NCBI GenBank assembly: GCA_036172665.1
Contig: CM069874.1
Location: 26,247,946-26,311,945, forward strand
Reading direction: 5' to 3'
Source of the DNA: Prosopocoilus inquinatus
Taxonomy: Eukaryota; Arthropoda; Insecta; Coleoptera; Lucanidae
DNA length: 64,000 nt
In this document: positions 10,826-21,155 of the stretch, piece after piece
Numbering within the stretch: position 1 is the first letter of the stretch
Layout: each line of letters opens with the position of its first letter
Program-made: the position numbers and the translations under genes
Notes under the pieces: generated by a model
Database searches by the model: none
Seen by the model: the letters and a program-made list of their open reading frames with translations, nothing else
What the model was told of the DNA's origin: nothing

Positions 10826-11035
10826 GGTCAAAAAGCGATCGTAGGATGTCGCTGTTTTATCTATTTACCACTATTACATCGCAATTGCGAATAAATTGGT
10901 CAAGTCGTTTTTGGTTTGGTTTGAGAATTTTCAGCTATGTCTCTGCTGAAGAAGCCCCAAATAGGGCTGAAATAGCTGTACAGAGGTGTTCGAGGTTTTC
11001 ACTGCAATCAAAAATGATTTGCAACAAATTTTTTT
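10826..11035 (+). repeat. Hammerhead-bearing dispersed repeat, family B, copy 1
   Basis: About 210 bp shared with the minus-strand copy at 34902-35135: GGTCAAAAAGCGAT, ACATCGCAATTGC, AAGTCGTTTTTGGT, the ribozyme core, and CGAGGTTTTCACTGCAATCA. The two copies are similar but not identical, as expected for old dispersed copies. It encodes no protein of its own. Confidence 0.75.
10939..10987 (+). ncRNA. Type I hammerhead ribozyme, family B, all core bases present
   Basis: Stem I is CTCTG (10941-10945) with CAGAG (10981-10985). The core CTGAAGA (10946-10952) leads into stem II, AGCCC with GGGCT around a CAAATA loop, then GAAA (10969-10972). Stem III is three pairs (A-U, U.G, A-U) with a GC loop, and the cleavage triplet is GTA, with the break after 10980. 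Every invariant core position is met. The short, near-palindromic stem III is typical of Penelope-type hammerheads, which often work as dimers. Confidence 0.8.
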
Positions 11036-13975
11036 GATAACAATAACTATATATAGGAGAAATATATTTTGCGCGGTTCAAATTCTAGTAAAGCAGGCAA
11101 TATAAAATATTAGACCGTAGCGTGTAAACAAACGCGAGGGCTGCGGAGACAATTAACGCCGCTACAGCAATGGTGTTACTCAGTACAACAAAAAACAGAG
11201 CAATATTGCCGCAATAAAAAAATACAGTTGTGTAATCAACTCTCTGTTTAAATGTGTAAAGATTTTCAGAGTAATTAGTTGACCAGTTGTACCTCGACCG
11301 GAGGACTTTATTGGGACATTGCGTCATATAGTAAGAACGCCGTAAATTATTTTCACCGTCCCATTAGACAATGTGCCTGTTCGATACATTTTTACGGCGC
11401 TACTGAAACGATGGCGTGTACTTATTCAAATCCTATGCTTAACAATAACTTTAATGAAAATGAAGAAAACCTAATATTATAGTTGAAAATAATAATAAAT
11501 CTAAATCAGCTCTTAATTAGTGGTCGACCAACTTATGATACTAAAATTGTCTACCTTCATATAGTTAAAAATGTTTACGCACTAAATGCTTGAACGCAAA
11601 GTGTTTCACTCGGTGTCTACTTGATACTGAAACCCCTTGAGATATCAAACAAATTCTGGTACTTGTCCTTTTAATCCTGGTTACCAGGACGATTTTGAAA
11701 CCAAATTATTGATTTACTTCGTCATAGAAGAATACTTGCAGACTAACAAACAACCAACGTAAAACAGACCATTCTAACATACGACGCAAAATTATTTATT
11801 ATGATTGGTCCCTCGGACGTAATGTTACAGACTCATAGTCATAATACACGGAATTCCAAATTCCCTCACGCTTCTAGACGAACCAACGTAATTCCGCCTT
11901 ACTCTCTTCGGTCGGCTTCCAAGCAAGGGACCGACAACGAAGTCATCGCACCACCTTATGGCTGCACTAAAATGAAGCTTACGTAACGAACCCCTGACGT
12001 ACTTCATTTCTCAATAATAAGAAAGACTGAGGTAGATGGCAGCAACAAATGACTTAATTCACTTCTTAATCGCAGTGAGTCAATGTACATCTTCGTCTTC
12101 TTCTTGTTTGTTGCCGAACTCTTTTATCTAAAACCGCATCATTACCGACCGTGACTTAATTAATATTTTTATTTCAACTTTGTTCATACAAATTATATTC
12201 ACTTTAGCTCAGAAGATAAGACAATAATATTTACATAGAATAGGTAATCATATCAAAACAAAACAGGAAGTACTTACAAGGAATGTTAAGAGATTAGATT
12301 TTACGGAAACGCTAAAACCCACGGAAACAAATTTTGTGCGCTACCTCCCGGACAAGAAAAAGTTACTGCATTTCAATAATGCAAATAACTGAATCGTTAC
12401 ATATTCGGAATCTCGGAACCATTGCCATTTGTTTTTCTAAATATCAATCTTTAGTCATTGTTGCTAAAGGAAAAAATGAATGTAATTATTTAATTTTGAA
12501 AGGAATTTCAGGTAACTTACTATAAATACTTTGTCTTGGAGAAATCATATTCTGTTAACAGGAAGTATCATTTGTGTTTAATTTATTAAAAGAAAAATAT
12601 TATTGCTCTCAGTTTTTACATTCTAAATTTCAAAAACTACTAATCATTGATTATAAATTTACTGCAAATTACTATTAAAAGGATAGTATGAAAAAAAAGG
12701 AAACGGAATTGTAAGCGGAATTAAAAATTAACTTGAAAATAGTTGCATATTAAAATCGAAAATAGTGACACATTTGCAAATTCAAAATCAAACATAAACT
12801 AATCAACGGCGGCTCCGTTACAGCCCTTATAAAATCAGTACTTGAAATTTACTAATGATTGGCATTAGTCGTTCAAAACACTTGTTCTTTGGTGTTAGTC
12901 GCCCTAAGTGTTAATGTTGTTTACCATTAAGCAAAAGTCGGCCTAAGGCCGTAGCCGTAATAAAAACGCATCTTCCACCTGAATAATCGGCGTAGCGAGA
13001 TCATCATACCGTTACGACTGTCAATCTCTACGTCGATTGACGTGTGGATACGCCAATCCCAAAATACCGTTCGAATCCTGCTTCGAAGAAACCGGCACTA
13101 CACTTCTGATCTCCCAGCAGGATTTCATAGGCAGCTCAAACTTAGACTTATACAACAAGCCTGTACGCAAAGACCGAAACTAAAGATGTAGTATGATGCA
13201 AAATAAGTCGAAGCTTAAAGTTGTACGTCGGAAAAATAAGCCGAAACTTAAAGTAAAACTTAAAGGCTATAAGGAAAGAAAAGTAGCATAATAATTTGCC
13301 AAAATAAAAGCATCGTGCCTGTCCATAGCAACAGGGATGAGACTGAGGCAACTCGAATGTGTTTCTGTCCTCCAGGGCACCACTTGGAAACATCACAACG
13401 ACGACTGCATGCTCCAGGTATGTCCTAAATTAATTAAACCAAACTTGGCTTCGCCCGTAACGAAAGAAAGAATGACTTGAACGGATCAAAATCATCCTGA
13501 TAAGCAATATCCAATCACACAAAGATGACGTGAATCACAACCAATGTTAAATCTAAACGTAACCTATCTTTCCGGCGGAATACCAAGTAGATAAAAAATT
13601 GTAAATCGCAGAACACATAACACAAAACTGAGGCGTCGCCGAATTTTATGATGTCTTGATGTTTAGAACAAACTTAAGACACTTAAAATGCTGTCACAGA
13701 AAATCGTACGATGACTTGCTGCCAGGATATTCCAAAATATACCGTATGTTCGTCTGCCACTAGGACATAGGGATTAATATGGGAAGACAGAAATTAATTT
13801 ATATTATCTTCCTGAATAAATTCGTACGAATTTGAAGTTTGCAATCGGAGAGACTTGGCAATTTGGCATTTGAAGTATTTTGATATTAAATGTTTGATAC
13901 TCTAACTGTTAATTACTTAAAAATAATAAAAAAATGAAATAATTTATTTTGCACGGTTAACAGTATGACCAGAAA
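11036..13975. other. Gene-free stretch
   Basis: No supportable gene. Less AT-rich patches lie at about 11800-12010 and 12930-13130. A near-repeat of AAATAAG.CGAA.CTTAAAGT occurs at about 13200-13255. CCTGGTTACCAGG near 11677 is a perfect 13-nt palindrome. None has an identified role. Confidence 0.45.
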
Positions 13976-13979
13976 CTAG

Positions 13980-14275
13980 AAATAAACCGTGTGTGTGTGG
14001 CCAGGCAGTTAGCGGCGAAGTTGCTATGATTTTTGCCGTTTTTCGTCATTGACAGGTTACACGTTCAAATCCGACGCAGAAAATATATTTTTTTAAATTT
14101 TTTTAACGTGATTATTTTTCTAATTAAATATAATGTGTGAAAAAAGAAAGAAGAAACTTGTTCTGTTGCATTTAAAAAAAAATTATGAAAAAAAGTAGTG
14201 GTATGGGTTTGACGCCGCAACTGACAGTAACGCAGTTCGATCAAACTCGACACTACCTACTTGACCACGAGAATC
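13980..14275. repeat. Possible pair of tRNA-like SINE heads, opposite strands
   Basis: On the plus strand, TGGCCAGGCAGTTAG (about 13998) and CGTTCAAATCC (about 14062) resemble Pol III A and B boxes. On the minus strand, TGGTCAAGTAGGTAG (about 14260) and GGCGTCAAACCC (about 14210) do the same. The heads point toward each other around an AT-rich middle. The match is loose and this is a weak call. Confidence 0.25.
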
Positions 14276-14771
14276 ATTTATAACTTTGATTAAAAACCAT
14301 TGTTAAGGCCAAATAAACAAAAAATAATTACTTTTTTTTTAATTTACAAAAAAGTAACAGCTAAATCCAGCAAATTTGGGATTTTATATAAATTTTATGA
14401 TCTTTCTGACTGTATCCTATGTACTCATATAAATTTATTCAGGTAGATAATATAAGGCGATTTCTGTTTCTCCATGATAATAGCTATGTCCTAATGTCAG
14501 ACAAGCATACGGTATACAAGAAAAACAAAACAGTGTGTCAATCGTACCACAAAACTAAATCGAGGCATGGGACAATTTATTTTATAAAAATCTTGTTATC
14601 CTTTCCAGGATTGATACCAATAATACGATCCAGCTTGCATTGATTTGGAGGGAAGTTTTTGTAAAATATAAAATTCCATGTAATTCCTTCATTATTCAGG
14701 TTATTACACATGGATTTATATTTATTGCTTAAGAATTAAAAAAGTTCAATCAAATGATTGTTCGCGCCAAC
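14276..14771. other. Gene-free AT-rich flank of the gypsy element
   Basis: No gene or repeat seen. The last four bases before the LTR (14772-14775, ATAA) are the target duplication. Confidence 0.5.
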
Positions 14772-14775
14772 ATAA

Positions 14776-15109
14776 TGTGGCGAGCCGCTCAGTACTACGT
14801 CACGCTGAAGGCGTCAAGAAGTCGGTTCGCTGTTATGCGTCATCGGCCATCACGCCACCGGGGCCTACATCGAACAGACTAGACTCTTCCAGCGTTAGAG
14901 AATTCCAGACGGCAGCAAATGATATAAAATCGGCCGAAGTTGACTCAGCAGTCAGTCGAATTCGAACAGCGATCGTCGAAGTTAGATTTTAGTGTGAAAA
15001 TAAATTGTTACAAATAAATTAGTTTTTAAGCTTTATTAAATTACGGTTAAGTTTTTATCGAGTGTTTTATTCGTTTAAATAAATAAATTAAAACCCTAGA
15101 AACGTAACA
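14776..15109 (+). repeat. 5' LTR (334 bp, TGT...ACA)
   Basis: Begins TGTGGCGAGCC and ends CGTAACA. It matches the 3' LTR at 331 of 334 positions; all three differences are transitions. AATAAA motifs at 14999-15004 and about 15012-15017 could serve 3' end formation. Confidence 0.95.
14923..14957 (+). promoter_or_regulatory. LTR promoter: TATA box plus initiator
   Basis: TATAAA at 14923-14928 is followed by the arthropod initiator motif TCAGTC at 14952-14957. The A of the initiator lies 31 bases after the first T of the TATA box, the expected spacing. The same pair is present in the 3' LTR at 20965-20999. Confidence 0.65.
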
Positions 15110-15110
15110 G

Positions 15111-15126
15111 TGGTGTCGGTGTGCGG
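15111..15126 (+). other. Candidate primer-binding site
   Basis: TGGTGTCGGTGTGCGG begins one base after the 5' LTR, the usual place for a tRNA primer-binding site, and starts with the TGG that pairs with a CCA end. I could not match it confidently to one tRNA. Confidence 0.5.
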
Positions 15127-15207
15127 GTTTGTGCAAATAAATAAACAATTTAAAGTAAATTAAATTTAATCAGATTATTAAATAAGTACAGTATCGGAAA
15201 AAAAACA

Positions 15208-16583
15208 ATGGCTACGAGAAAAGTGTTGTTGAAAGACTTTAAAGTGGCCGAATTAAAAACCGAATTGGAAGAACGAGAGTTAGAAACCTGTGGTTTGAAA
15301 GGCGCTCTTCAACAGCGTCTCCGATGCGATTTGTTGACAGCTGGTGAAGATCCAGAAACGTTCCTTTTCGAAATTTCGTGTGGTCCCGCCGATTTTAATA
15401 AAATCTTGAAGGATGAATTTCGAGAACAATCCAGAAATTTCAAGGACGAACTTCAAGAACAATCCAGAAATTTGGACGCGAAGTTTCTAGAACAATCTGG
15501 AAATTTAGAGAAAAAACTTCTACAACAATCGACGAGCTTCGAGAACAATCTAGAAATTTAGAGGAGAAGCTTCTAGAACAATCCGGAAATTTGAAGGGTG
15601 AATTTCTAGAACAGACGAAAGGACTCGAAGATAAACTGGTGGTAAAAATATCGGGAGAAACAAGGAACCTGCAAGAAAATGTGGAGGAAATAATATTCCA
15701 GCAGGATAACAAAATCAAAAATCTGGAACAAATCATGGCGGGGTTGCGAATGTTCGGGGATCAGACACCAGTACAAACACTAGAAAATAATGAAACCCGA
15801 ATTGTGGAAGGACCAGCAGAAAATTCGAAATTGAAAATAAAACCACCAACGTTCGATGGAAAGTCTTCTTGGCCCAACTACTTCAAACAGTTCGAAGCAG
15901 CAGCAAAGGCGAACAGATGGACGGCCACCGAAAAAGCGACTTCGTTAATTGTCGCCTTGAGAGGGGACGCTATCGATGTGCTACAGACGATGCCGCCAGA
16001 AGAACAAGAAGACTTCAACAAGCTGGTGAATAGGATGGAAATGCGTTACGGACAAGCCCATCTGACCGAGGTATACCATGCGCAGTTGAGGAATCGCTGT
16101 CAGAAATCCGGAGAAAGTCTTCAGGAATTCGAAGCGGACGTAGCGCGTCTGGCCCAGTTGGCATATCCCACAGCTCCTGTTGAATTCCTCAAATGTTTGA
16201 CGGTGCAGACCTTCATAGATGGAATCCGTGACCCAGACAACCAGCAGGCATTGAGAATGACCCATCCGAAGACGTCCAAGAACGCCTTGGCTTATGCCTT
16301 GGAATTTGAAGCGGCGAGACGAGTTTCAAGAGGGCATGTCTAGGTGCGAGCGGCTATGGACTTCCAAGAGGAAGAAGAGGAAGAGTCCGCCAACGCCAAG
16401 GTGGGATCTGCTAATAAGGGGCAATCCAAGGAATATGCCACCGCAGAGGATGTTCGCCGCATTGTGGAACAGGTCCTCAAGCAGAAGAAGCCGCTGGTGT
16501 GCTGGAATTGCCAGGAGGAAGGTCATGTTCGTAGGCGATGTCCAAAACCCAGACAGGATCCAAGGAAGCCACAGTTAAACTAA
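15208..16583 (+). pseudogene. gag: gag with SAP-like motif, hendecad coiled coil and CCHC knuckle (broken)
   Basis: The ATG at 15208 opens a Gag whose first ~45 residues resemble a SAP DNA/chromatin-binding motif (FKVAELKTELEERELETCGL, then LKGALQQRL). From about 15415 to 15610 an 11-residue unit of the form EFREQSRNFKD recurs five to six times, predicting a coiled coil. A conserved Gag region follows from PPTFDGKSSW (about 15843) to EFEAARR (about 16322). A zinc knuckle CWNCQEEGHVRRRC (C-x2-C-x4-H-x4-C, 16500-16541) ends the protein. Two lesions are present: a one-base loss near 15540 inside the repeats shifts the frame, and a TAG at 16341-16343 precedes the knuckle. The last 46 bases overlap pol in the -1 frame. 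SAP is an inference from pattern, not a profile score. Confidence 0.85.
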
Positions 16584-19021
16584 GCCGGGTCGGTGCAGAG
16601 GGGCAAACGTCGACCCGTATTCAAAGGCCCCCAAAGACGAAAGCCAACCAAGTAATATCTCTACGGCAGTTAACCAGCAGTGTCTTCGTGGATGTTACCA
16701 TTGATGACATTCCTCACACCATGTTGTTGGATACGGGTGCGACGAAGACCATCCTAAGACCCGACGTCATTAAGTCATCTGGACGCACCGAGCCGACCAA
16801 GTGGAGACTGAAAACTGCAACTGGAACATCAGCAACTGTCCACGGTGAAGTAGAGGTTATCATCACCATTGGTTCAACTCCAATAAAACACCGTGCACTG
16901 GTGGCAGATATAGAGGACGAGGCCATTTTGGGCATGGACGTCATGTGTGCCCACGGGTTCCAATTGGACTTAAAGCGTGGCGTGATGGCGGTCAATAATG
17001 AGGAGTTGGTTCTACATCAACGAGGGGACGTGGCCGCTCGAGTAGTCCTCGCTGAAGACGTTGTATTACCCAGCAGGACTGAGGTTATCGTCGACGCAAA
17101 ACTGAACGGTGTTTTTCAAGATGGGCAAGTCATTATGGTTGAACCTAATACTGATGATCAAAGGATTGGAAGAGGAGTCCTCGTTGGGAAAATGTTGTTG
17201 ACGGCGAAGAAGGAAGTACCTGTCCGCCTGATGAACGTCAATTGTTTCTCCGTCAATATCAAGAAAGGAACCATCTTGGGAAGCTGCACCATGGTGTCCT
17301 CCATCTCCCGCCAACTTGAAACAAACGTGCCAGAAGCGAAAGTTCCAATGAAGTTATGGGAAATGGTTATGTCAACAGCTCAGAAATTGACTCCAGACCA
17401 GAAGATAAAAGCAAAGAATCTGATCGGCCGTTATCAAGATGTATTCGAGGTAGAAAATGGATCCAAGGGAAGAACTGATGTCGTGAAACACAAAATAGAG
17501 ACTGGAGAAGAAAGACCTATCCGTCAAGCTCCAAGGCGATTACCGTTGGCGAAGCGTGAGGAAGCGGAACGCATTAGTCGCGAGATGGAAAAGGATAATG
17601 TGATAGAACCATCAAGCAGCCCGTGGGCGTCACCAGTAGTGCTTGTGAAGAAGAAGGATGGGTCCACCAGGTTCTGTGTAGACTACCGGTTACTCAACAA
17701 TATCACCAAGAAGGACAGCTATCCCCTGCCACGGATTGATGATACCCTGGACACCCTGGCCGGCTCAAAGATCTTCTCAACTTTGGACTTAAAGAGTGGA
17801 TATTGGCAAGTGGAGCTGGCGCCCGAAGATCGAGTAAAGACGGCGTTTTCCATTGGAATGGGTCTGTGGCAATTCACAGTGATGCCATTCGGATTATGTA
17901 ATGCCCCAGCGACATTCGAGAGGTTAATGAAGACGGTTCTGAAAGGTCTGTCCTGGACAACGTGCATGGTGTACCTTGATGACATAATTGTCGTGGGAAA
18001 GACGTTCGACGACCACCTAAGAAACCTGGAAGGAGTGTTCCAGCGGCTTCGCGGAGCTGGATTAAAGCTTAGCCTCAAGAAGTGTCACCTGTTCCAGAAG
18101 GAAGTGAATTACCTGGGGCACATTGTTAATGGAAATGGAATCGCCGTGGACCCTGTGAAGATTCCGGTGGTGAAAGACTGGCCAACTCCCAGAAATAAAC
18201 ACCAAATAAGGAGTTTCCTTGGCCTGTGCACTTACTATCGGCGCTACGTTCCTGGATTTGCAGACATTGCTAAGCCGTTGACAAAACTCACTGAAGAAGG
18301 TCGTCCATTTGAATGGGACCAACAGTGTCAAATTGGCTTTGAACGACTAAAGCAGTACTTGATTAGTGTTCCTATTCTGAGTTATCCTCTCCCGGAAGGC
18401 AACTTCGTCGTGGACACAGATGCTAGCAACGTTGGGATTGGTGGCGTACTCTCCCAGATACAAGAGGGGCAAGAGAAGGTGATCGGCTACTTCAGTAAAG
18501 TCCTATCAAAGCCGGAACGAAACTATTGCGTCACAAGAAGGGAATTGCTAGCCGTCGTAAAAACGATAGAACACTTCTACAAGTACTTGTATGGTAGACG
18601 CTTCCTGCTGAGGACCGACCACGCCGCTCTAAAATGGCTTCTCCGTTTCAAGAACCCAGAAGGGCAAGTTGCACGATGGATCGAACGACTTCAGGAGTAC
18701 GATTTTGAAATTCAGCATCGGGCAGGAACTAGCCATCGAAATGCCGATGCTTTGTCGAGAAGACCCTGTGCCGAAGACTGTAAGCACTGTAGTCGTTTGG
18801 ACGAGAAAGTAGCCACGACTGCGAGGACAGCCATAGTTGACGACAAATGGCAAGACGAAGAACTGCGAAGAGACCAGAAGATCGACGCGGATTTGAAATT
18901 AGTGCTAGAATGGAAAAGCAGGGACGCGAGGCCTACCTGGGAAGAGGTAGCGCCATGTGCACCGTCCGTAAAATCATACTGGGTGCAGTGGGACTCCATA
19001 GTTTGGATCGTGGTCTTCTGA
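16538..19021 (+). pseudogene. pol: pol N-terminal part: protease, reverse transcriptase, RNase H
   Basis: This frame overlaps gag by 46 bases in the -1 register; a run of A's (CCAAAAC, about 16541-16547) is a plausible slip site. Domains in order: aspartic protease with LLDTGATKT (Asp codon 16730-16732); reverse transcriptase with FSTLDLKSGYWQV, MPFGLCNAPATF and catalytic VYLDD (17972-17983); RNase H with VVDTDASNVGIGG (about 18409), the RRELLAV glutamate and RTDHAALKWL. All these catalytic motifs are intact. The frame closes at 19021 because one base was lost near 19000, just after RNase H, and the integrase continues in another frame. It would make the polyprotein for reverse transcription in cytoplasmic particles. 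This ORF is long and unbroken inside itself, so the lesion is likely young. Confidence 0.93.
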
Positions 19022-20343
19022 GACGAAGCATAGAGAATCAGGAAGGCATGGGACAGAAGACACAGTTACTGATCCCCAAGAATAGGGTGCCAGAAGTTCT
19101 GAGGGAACTTCAAGATGGAACTTCCGGAGGGCATCTGGGAGTTAAGAAGACTATGGAGAAGGTGCGCGAAAGATTTTACTGGGTGAACTGCAACGAAGAC
19201 GTGAAGGATTGGTGCAGAAAGTGTGCAGTCTTCGCAGCCAGTAACGGTCCCCACAGGCGGGGTAAGGCTCCCATGAGACAGTACAACGTTGGAAGTCCTT
19301 TTGAGAGAGTTGCCATCGATGTAGCCAGCCCGTTTCCAGAAACGAATGGTGGAAACAAGTACATCGTCGTGGTAATGGACTACTTTAGCAAGTGGGTTGA
19401 AGCTTACGCCCTACCTAACCAAGAGGCAGTCACTATTGCGGAAGTCCTTGTCAGGGAATGGATCAGTCGGTATGGTGCACCTATGGAACTGCATTCAGAC
19501 CAAGGAAGGAACTTTGAATCGGCCTTGTTCAAGAACGTGTGTACTCTGCTCGGCGTACGAAAAACTAGAACAACTGCACTCCACCCACAGTCGGACGGAA
19601 TGGTGGAAAGGTTCAATAGAACCATCAACCGACATTTGTCCAAGGTCGTTTCCAATCATCAGAGGGACACGTACATCCCCCTGTTTCTAATGGCATACCG
19701 CTCATCTGTTCATGAGACAACAGGGGAGACTCCCGCGAAAGTGGTATTCGGGCGAGAGCCGAGACTGCCCTGCGACCTAAAGTTTGGTGGGATTCCTGGC
19801 GAAGTCTCTGCCGACGAAGATTACGTGAGCAAATTACGCAGGAAAATGGATGACATCCACAACCAAGTGCGTCACAATATACAGACGGCCAGCGATCGGA
19901 TGAAGGAGCACTATGACATCAACGCTCAACACGGGGGATACCAACCTGGAGCACTGGTCTGGCTTTATAACCCCCAAAGACGTCGAGGCCTCTCCCCATA
20001 ATTGCAGACCTCTTGGGAAGGTCCTTACAAAGTGATGAAACGGATCAACGACGTCGTTTACCGCATCAAGAAGGTCCCCCATGGCAAACCCAAAGTAATC
20101 CACTTCAACCGGATAGCCCCTTACCATGGAGAAGCAGATGAAGGGACAGTACAAAGGGCGCAAGTTTCCGAAGTGAACTTCGAAACCTTCATGTCTCATC
20201 ACGCCGAAGGAAGCAAGGCACGGTTTGGAGTGACCACGGAGAAGCAACAAGATCTCTTTAAAGTGCCACTGGAGTACAGTCTGGCCCACTGCGTAGCAGA
20301 AGACCTGAAAATGTCCAAAGGAATCGCTCAGGTGTTTAGGTAG
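19003..20343 (+). pseudogene. pol: pol C-terminal part: integrase with GPY/F module, interrupted
   Basis: The integrase follows the frameshift. Its zinc-binding region retains one His and both Cys (GGHLGVKKT...WCRKC), but the first His expected before it is Gln (ELQDG), which may be a mutation. The catalytic core is complete: Asp in VAIDVASPF, Asp in LHSDQGRNF and Glu in GMVERFNRT. A TAA at 19999-20001 stops the frame, and the same frame resumes with LQTSWEGPYKVMKRI, the GPY/F module. The reading then continues through FNRIAPYHG, a linker and directly into the macrodomain with no intervening start, so in the parent element the macrodomain was probably part of the same polyprotein. The integrase would insert the cDNA; the ATAA duplications are its footprint. 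Confidence 0.9.
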
Positions 20344-20850
20344 AAATTTGGTCAACTCGAGGAGCTACGAAGACAGCATCCCGTGGTAGGCAAGAGCTTG
20401 CAGATCATTGATTCGACGGCAGATCGGAGGCGCCACGTGCATTATTTAGTCACTAAGAAAACATCAAGCGGTAAACCTGATTATCAAAGTATGTGGAGAG
20501 CCCTATATAGCCTGTGGAGACAGCTAATAGAGAACCACCAGATGAAGTTAGTCGTCTCCAAATTGGGCTGCGGATTGGACGGACTAGACTGGAGAGTAAT
20601 ACGAAGCATGCTGGAAGTCATCTTCCACAGAACGGGAATTGAAGTCCTAGTCTGCAGCCATCACCCACAGGCAACAGTCAGCAACAGCAAAACCGTAGAC
20701 TGCTACTTCTTCCAGACGGGAAGTTGCAAGAATGGGCCAGCTTGTAGATTCCGACATCCTCCTTCAAGACTATCACCAGGAACATTTCGAGACGAAACGT
20801 TTTTAAGAAGGGGGCAGTGTGGCGAGCCGCTCAGTACTACGTCACGCTGA
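20251..20850 (+). pseudogene. TARG1/OARD1-like macrodomain fused to a CCCH zinc finger
   Basis: In the integrase frame, after the GPY/F module, lies a segment with the ordered motifs of TARG1/OARD1-type macrodomains, which bind ADP-ribose and remove it from proteins: DLFKVPLEYSLAHCV, DLKMSKGIA, a KFGQLEELRRQ helix, HYLVTKKTSSGKPDY and KLVVSKLGCGLDGLDW. The Lys of the TKK motif (20455-20460) and the Asp of GCGLD (20578-20580), which are catalytic in TARG1, are kept. A CCCH finger follows, C-x7-C-x5-C-x3-H (20701-20757), as in RNA-binding zinc fingers. The frame closes 33 bases inside the 3' LTR. A TAG at 20341-20343 splits the domain between the first and second motif groups and is likely a point mutation. 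Host ADP-ribosylation as target is inference. The macrodomain call is strong; the role is unknown. Confidence 0.85.
20799..20817 (+). other. Polypurine tract for plus-strand priming
   Basis: AAGAAGGGGGCAG lies directly before the 3' LTR, the expected position and composition. It is also coding sequence for the end of the macrodomain-CCCH frame. Confidence 0.75.
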
Positions 20851-21151
20851 AGGCGTCAAGAAGTCGGTTCGCTGTTATGCGTCATCGGCCGTCACGCCAC
20901 CGGGGCCTACATCGAACAGACTAGACTTTTCCAGCATTAGAGAATTCCAGACGGCAGCAAATGATATAAAATCGGCCGAAGTTGACTCAGCAGTCAGTCG
21001 AATTCGAACAGCGATCGTCGAAGTTAGATTTTAGTGTGAAAATAAATTGTTACAAATAAATTAGTTTTTAAGCTTTATTAAATTACGGTTAAGTTTTTAT
21101 CGAGTGTTTTATTCGTTTAAATAAATAAATTAAAACCCTAGAAACGTAACA
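20818..21151 (+). repeat. 3' LTR (334 bp)
   Basis: Same boundaries as the 5' LTR (TGTGGCG...CGTAACA), three transitions apart. It is followed by the target duplication ATAA at 21152-21155. Confidence 0.95.
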
Positions 21152-21155
21152 ATAA

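Larger units (their letters stand above)
14776..21151 (+). mobile_element. Complete Ty3/gypsy LTR retrotransposon with macrodomain and CCCH finger
   Basis: The element spans 6376 bp between ATAA target duplications (14772-14775 and 21152-21155). Order: 5' LTR, candidate primer site, Gag (SAP-like motif, 11-residue repeats, capsid-like region, CCHC knuckle), then in the -1 frame protease, reverse transcriptase and RNase H, then integrase, a TARG1/OARD1-like macrodomain and a CCCH zinc finger, purine tract, 3' LTR. RNase H precedes integrase directly, as in Ty3/gypsy. No env is visible. The coding region is much richer in G and C than the surrounding DNA. This copy has frameshifts near 15540 and 19000 and in-frame stops at 16341, 19999 and 20341, so it is not autonomous, yet the LTRs differ at only 3 of 334 positions, so it inserted fairly recently. 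Confidence 0.93.

Noticed and set aside
13078..13092. CGTTCGAATCC as a Pol III B box of a tRNA or SINE
   Set aside because: No A box at the proper distance and no tRNA-like stems.
14777..14992. Open frame in the 5' LTR (identical one in the 3' LTR, 20819-21034) as a gene
   Set aside because: It starts at GTG, not ATG, spans the LTR promoter, and is open only because the LTR is GC-rich. It shows no known protein pattern.
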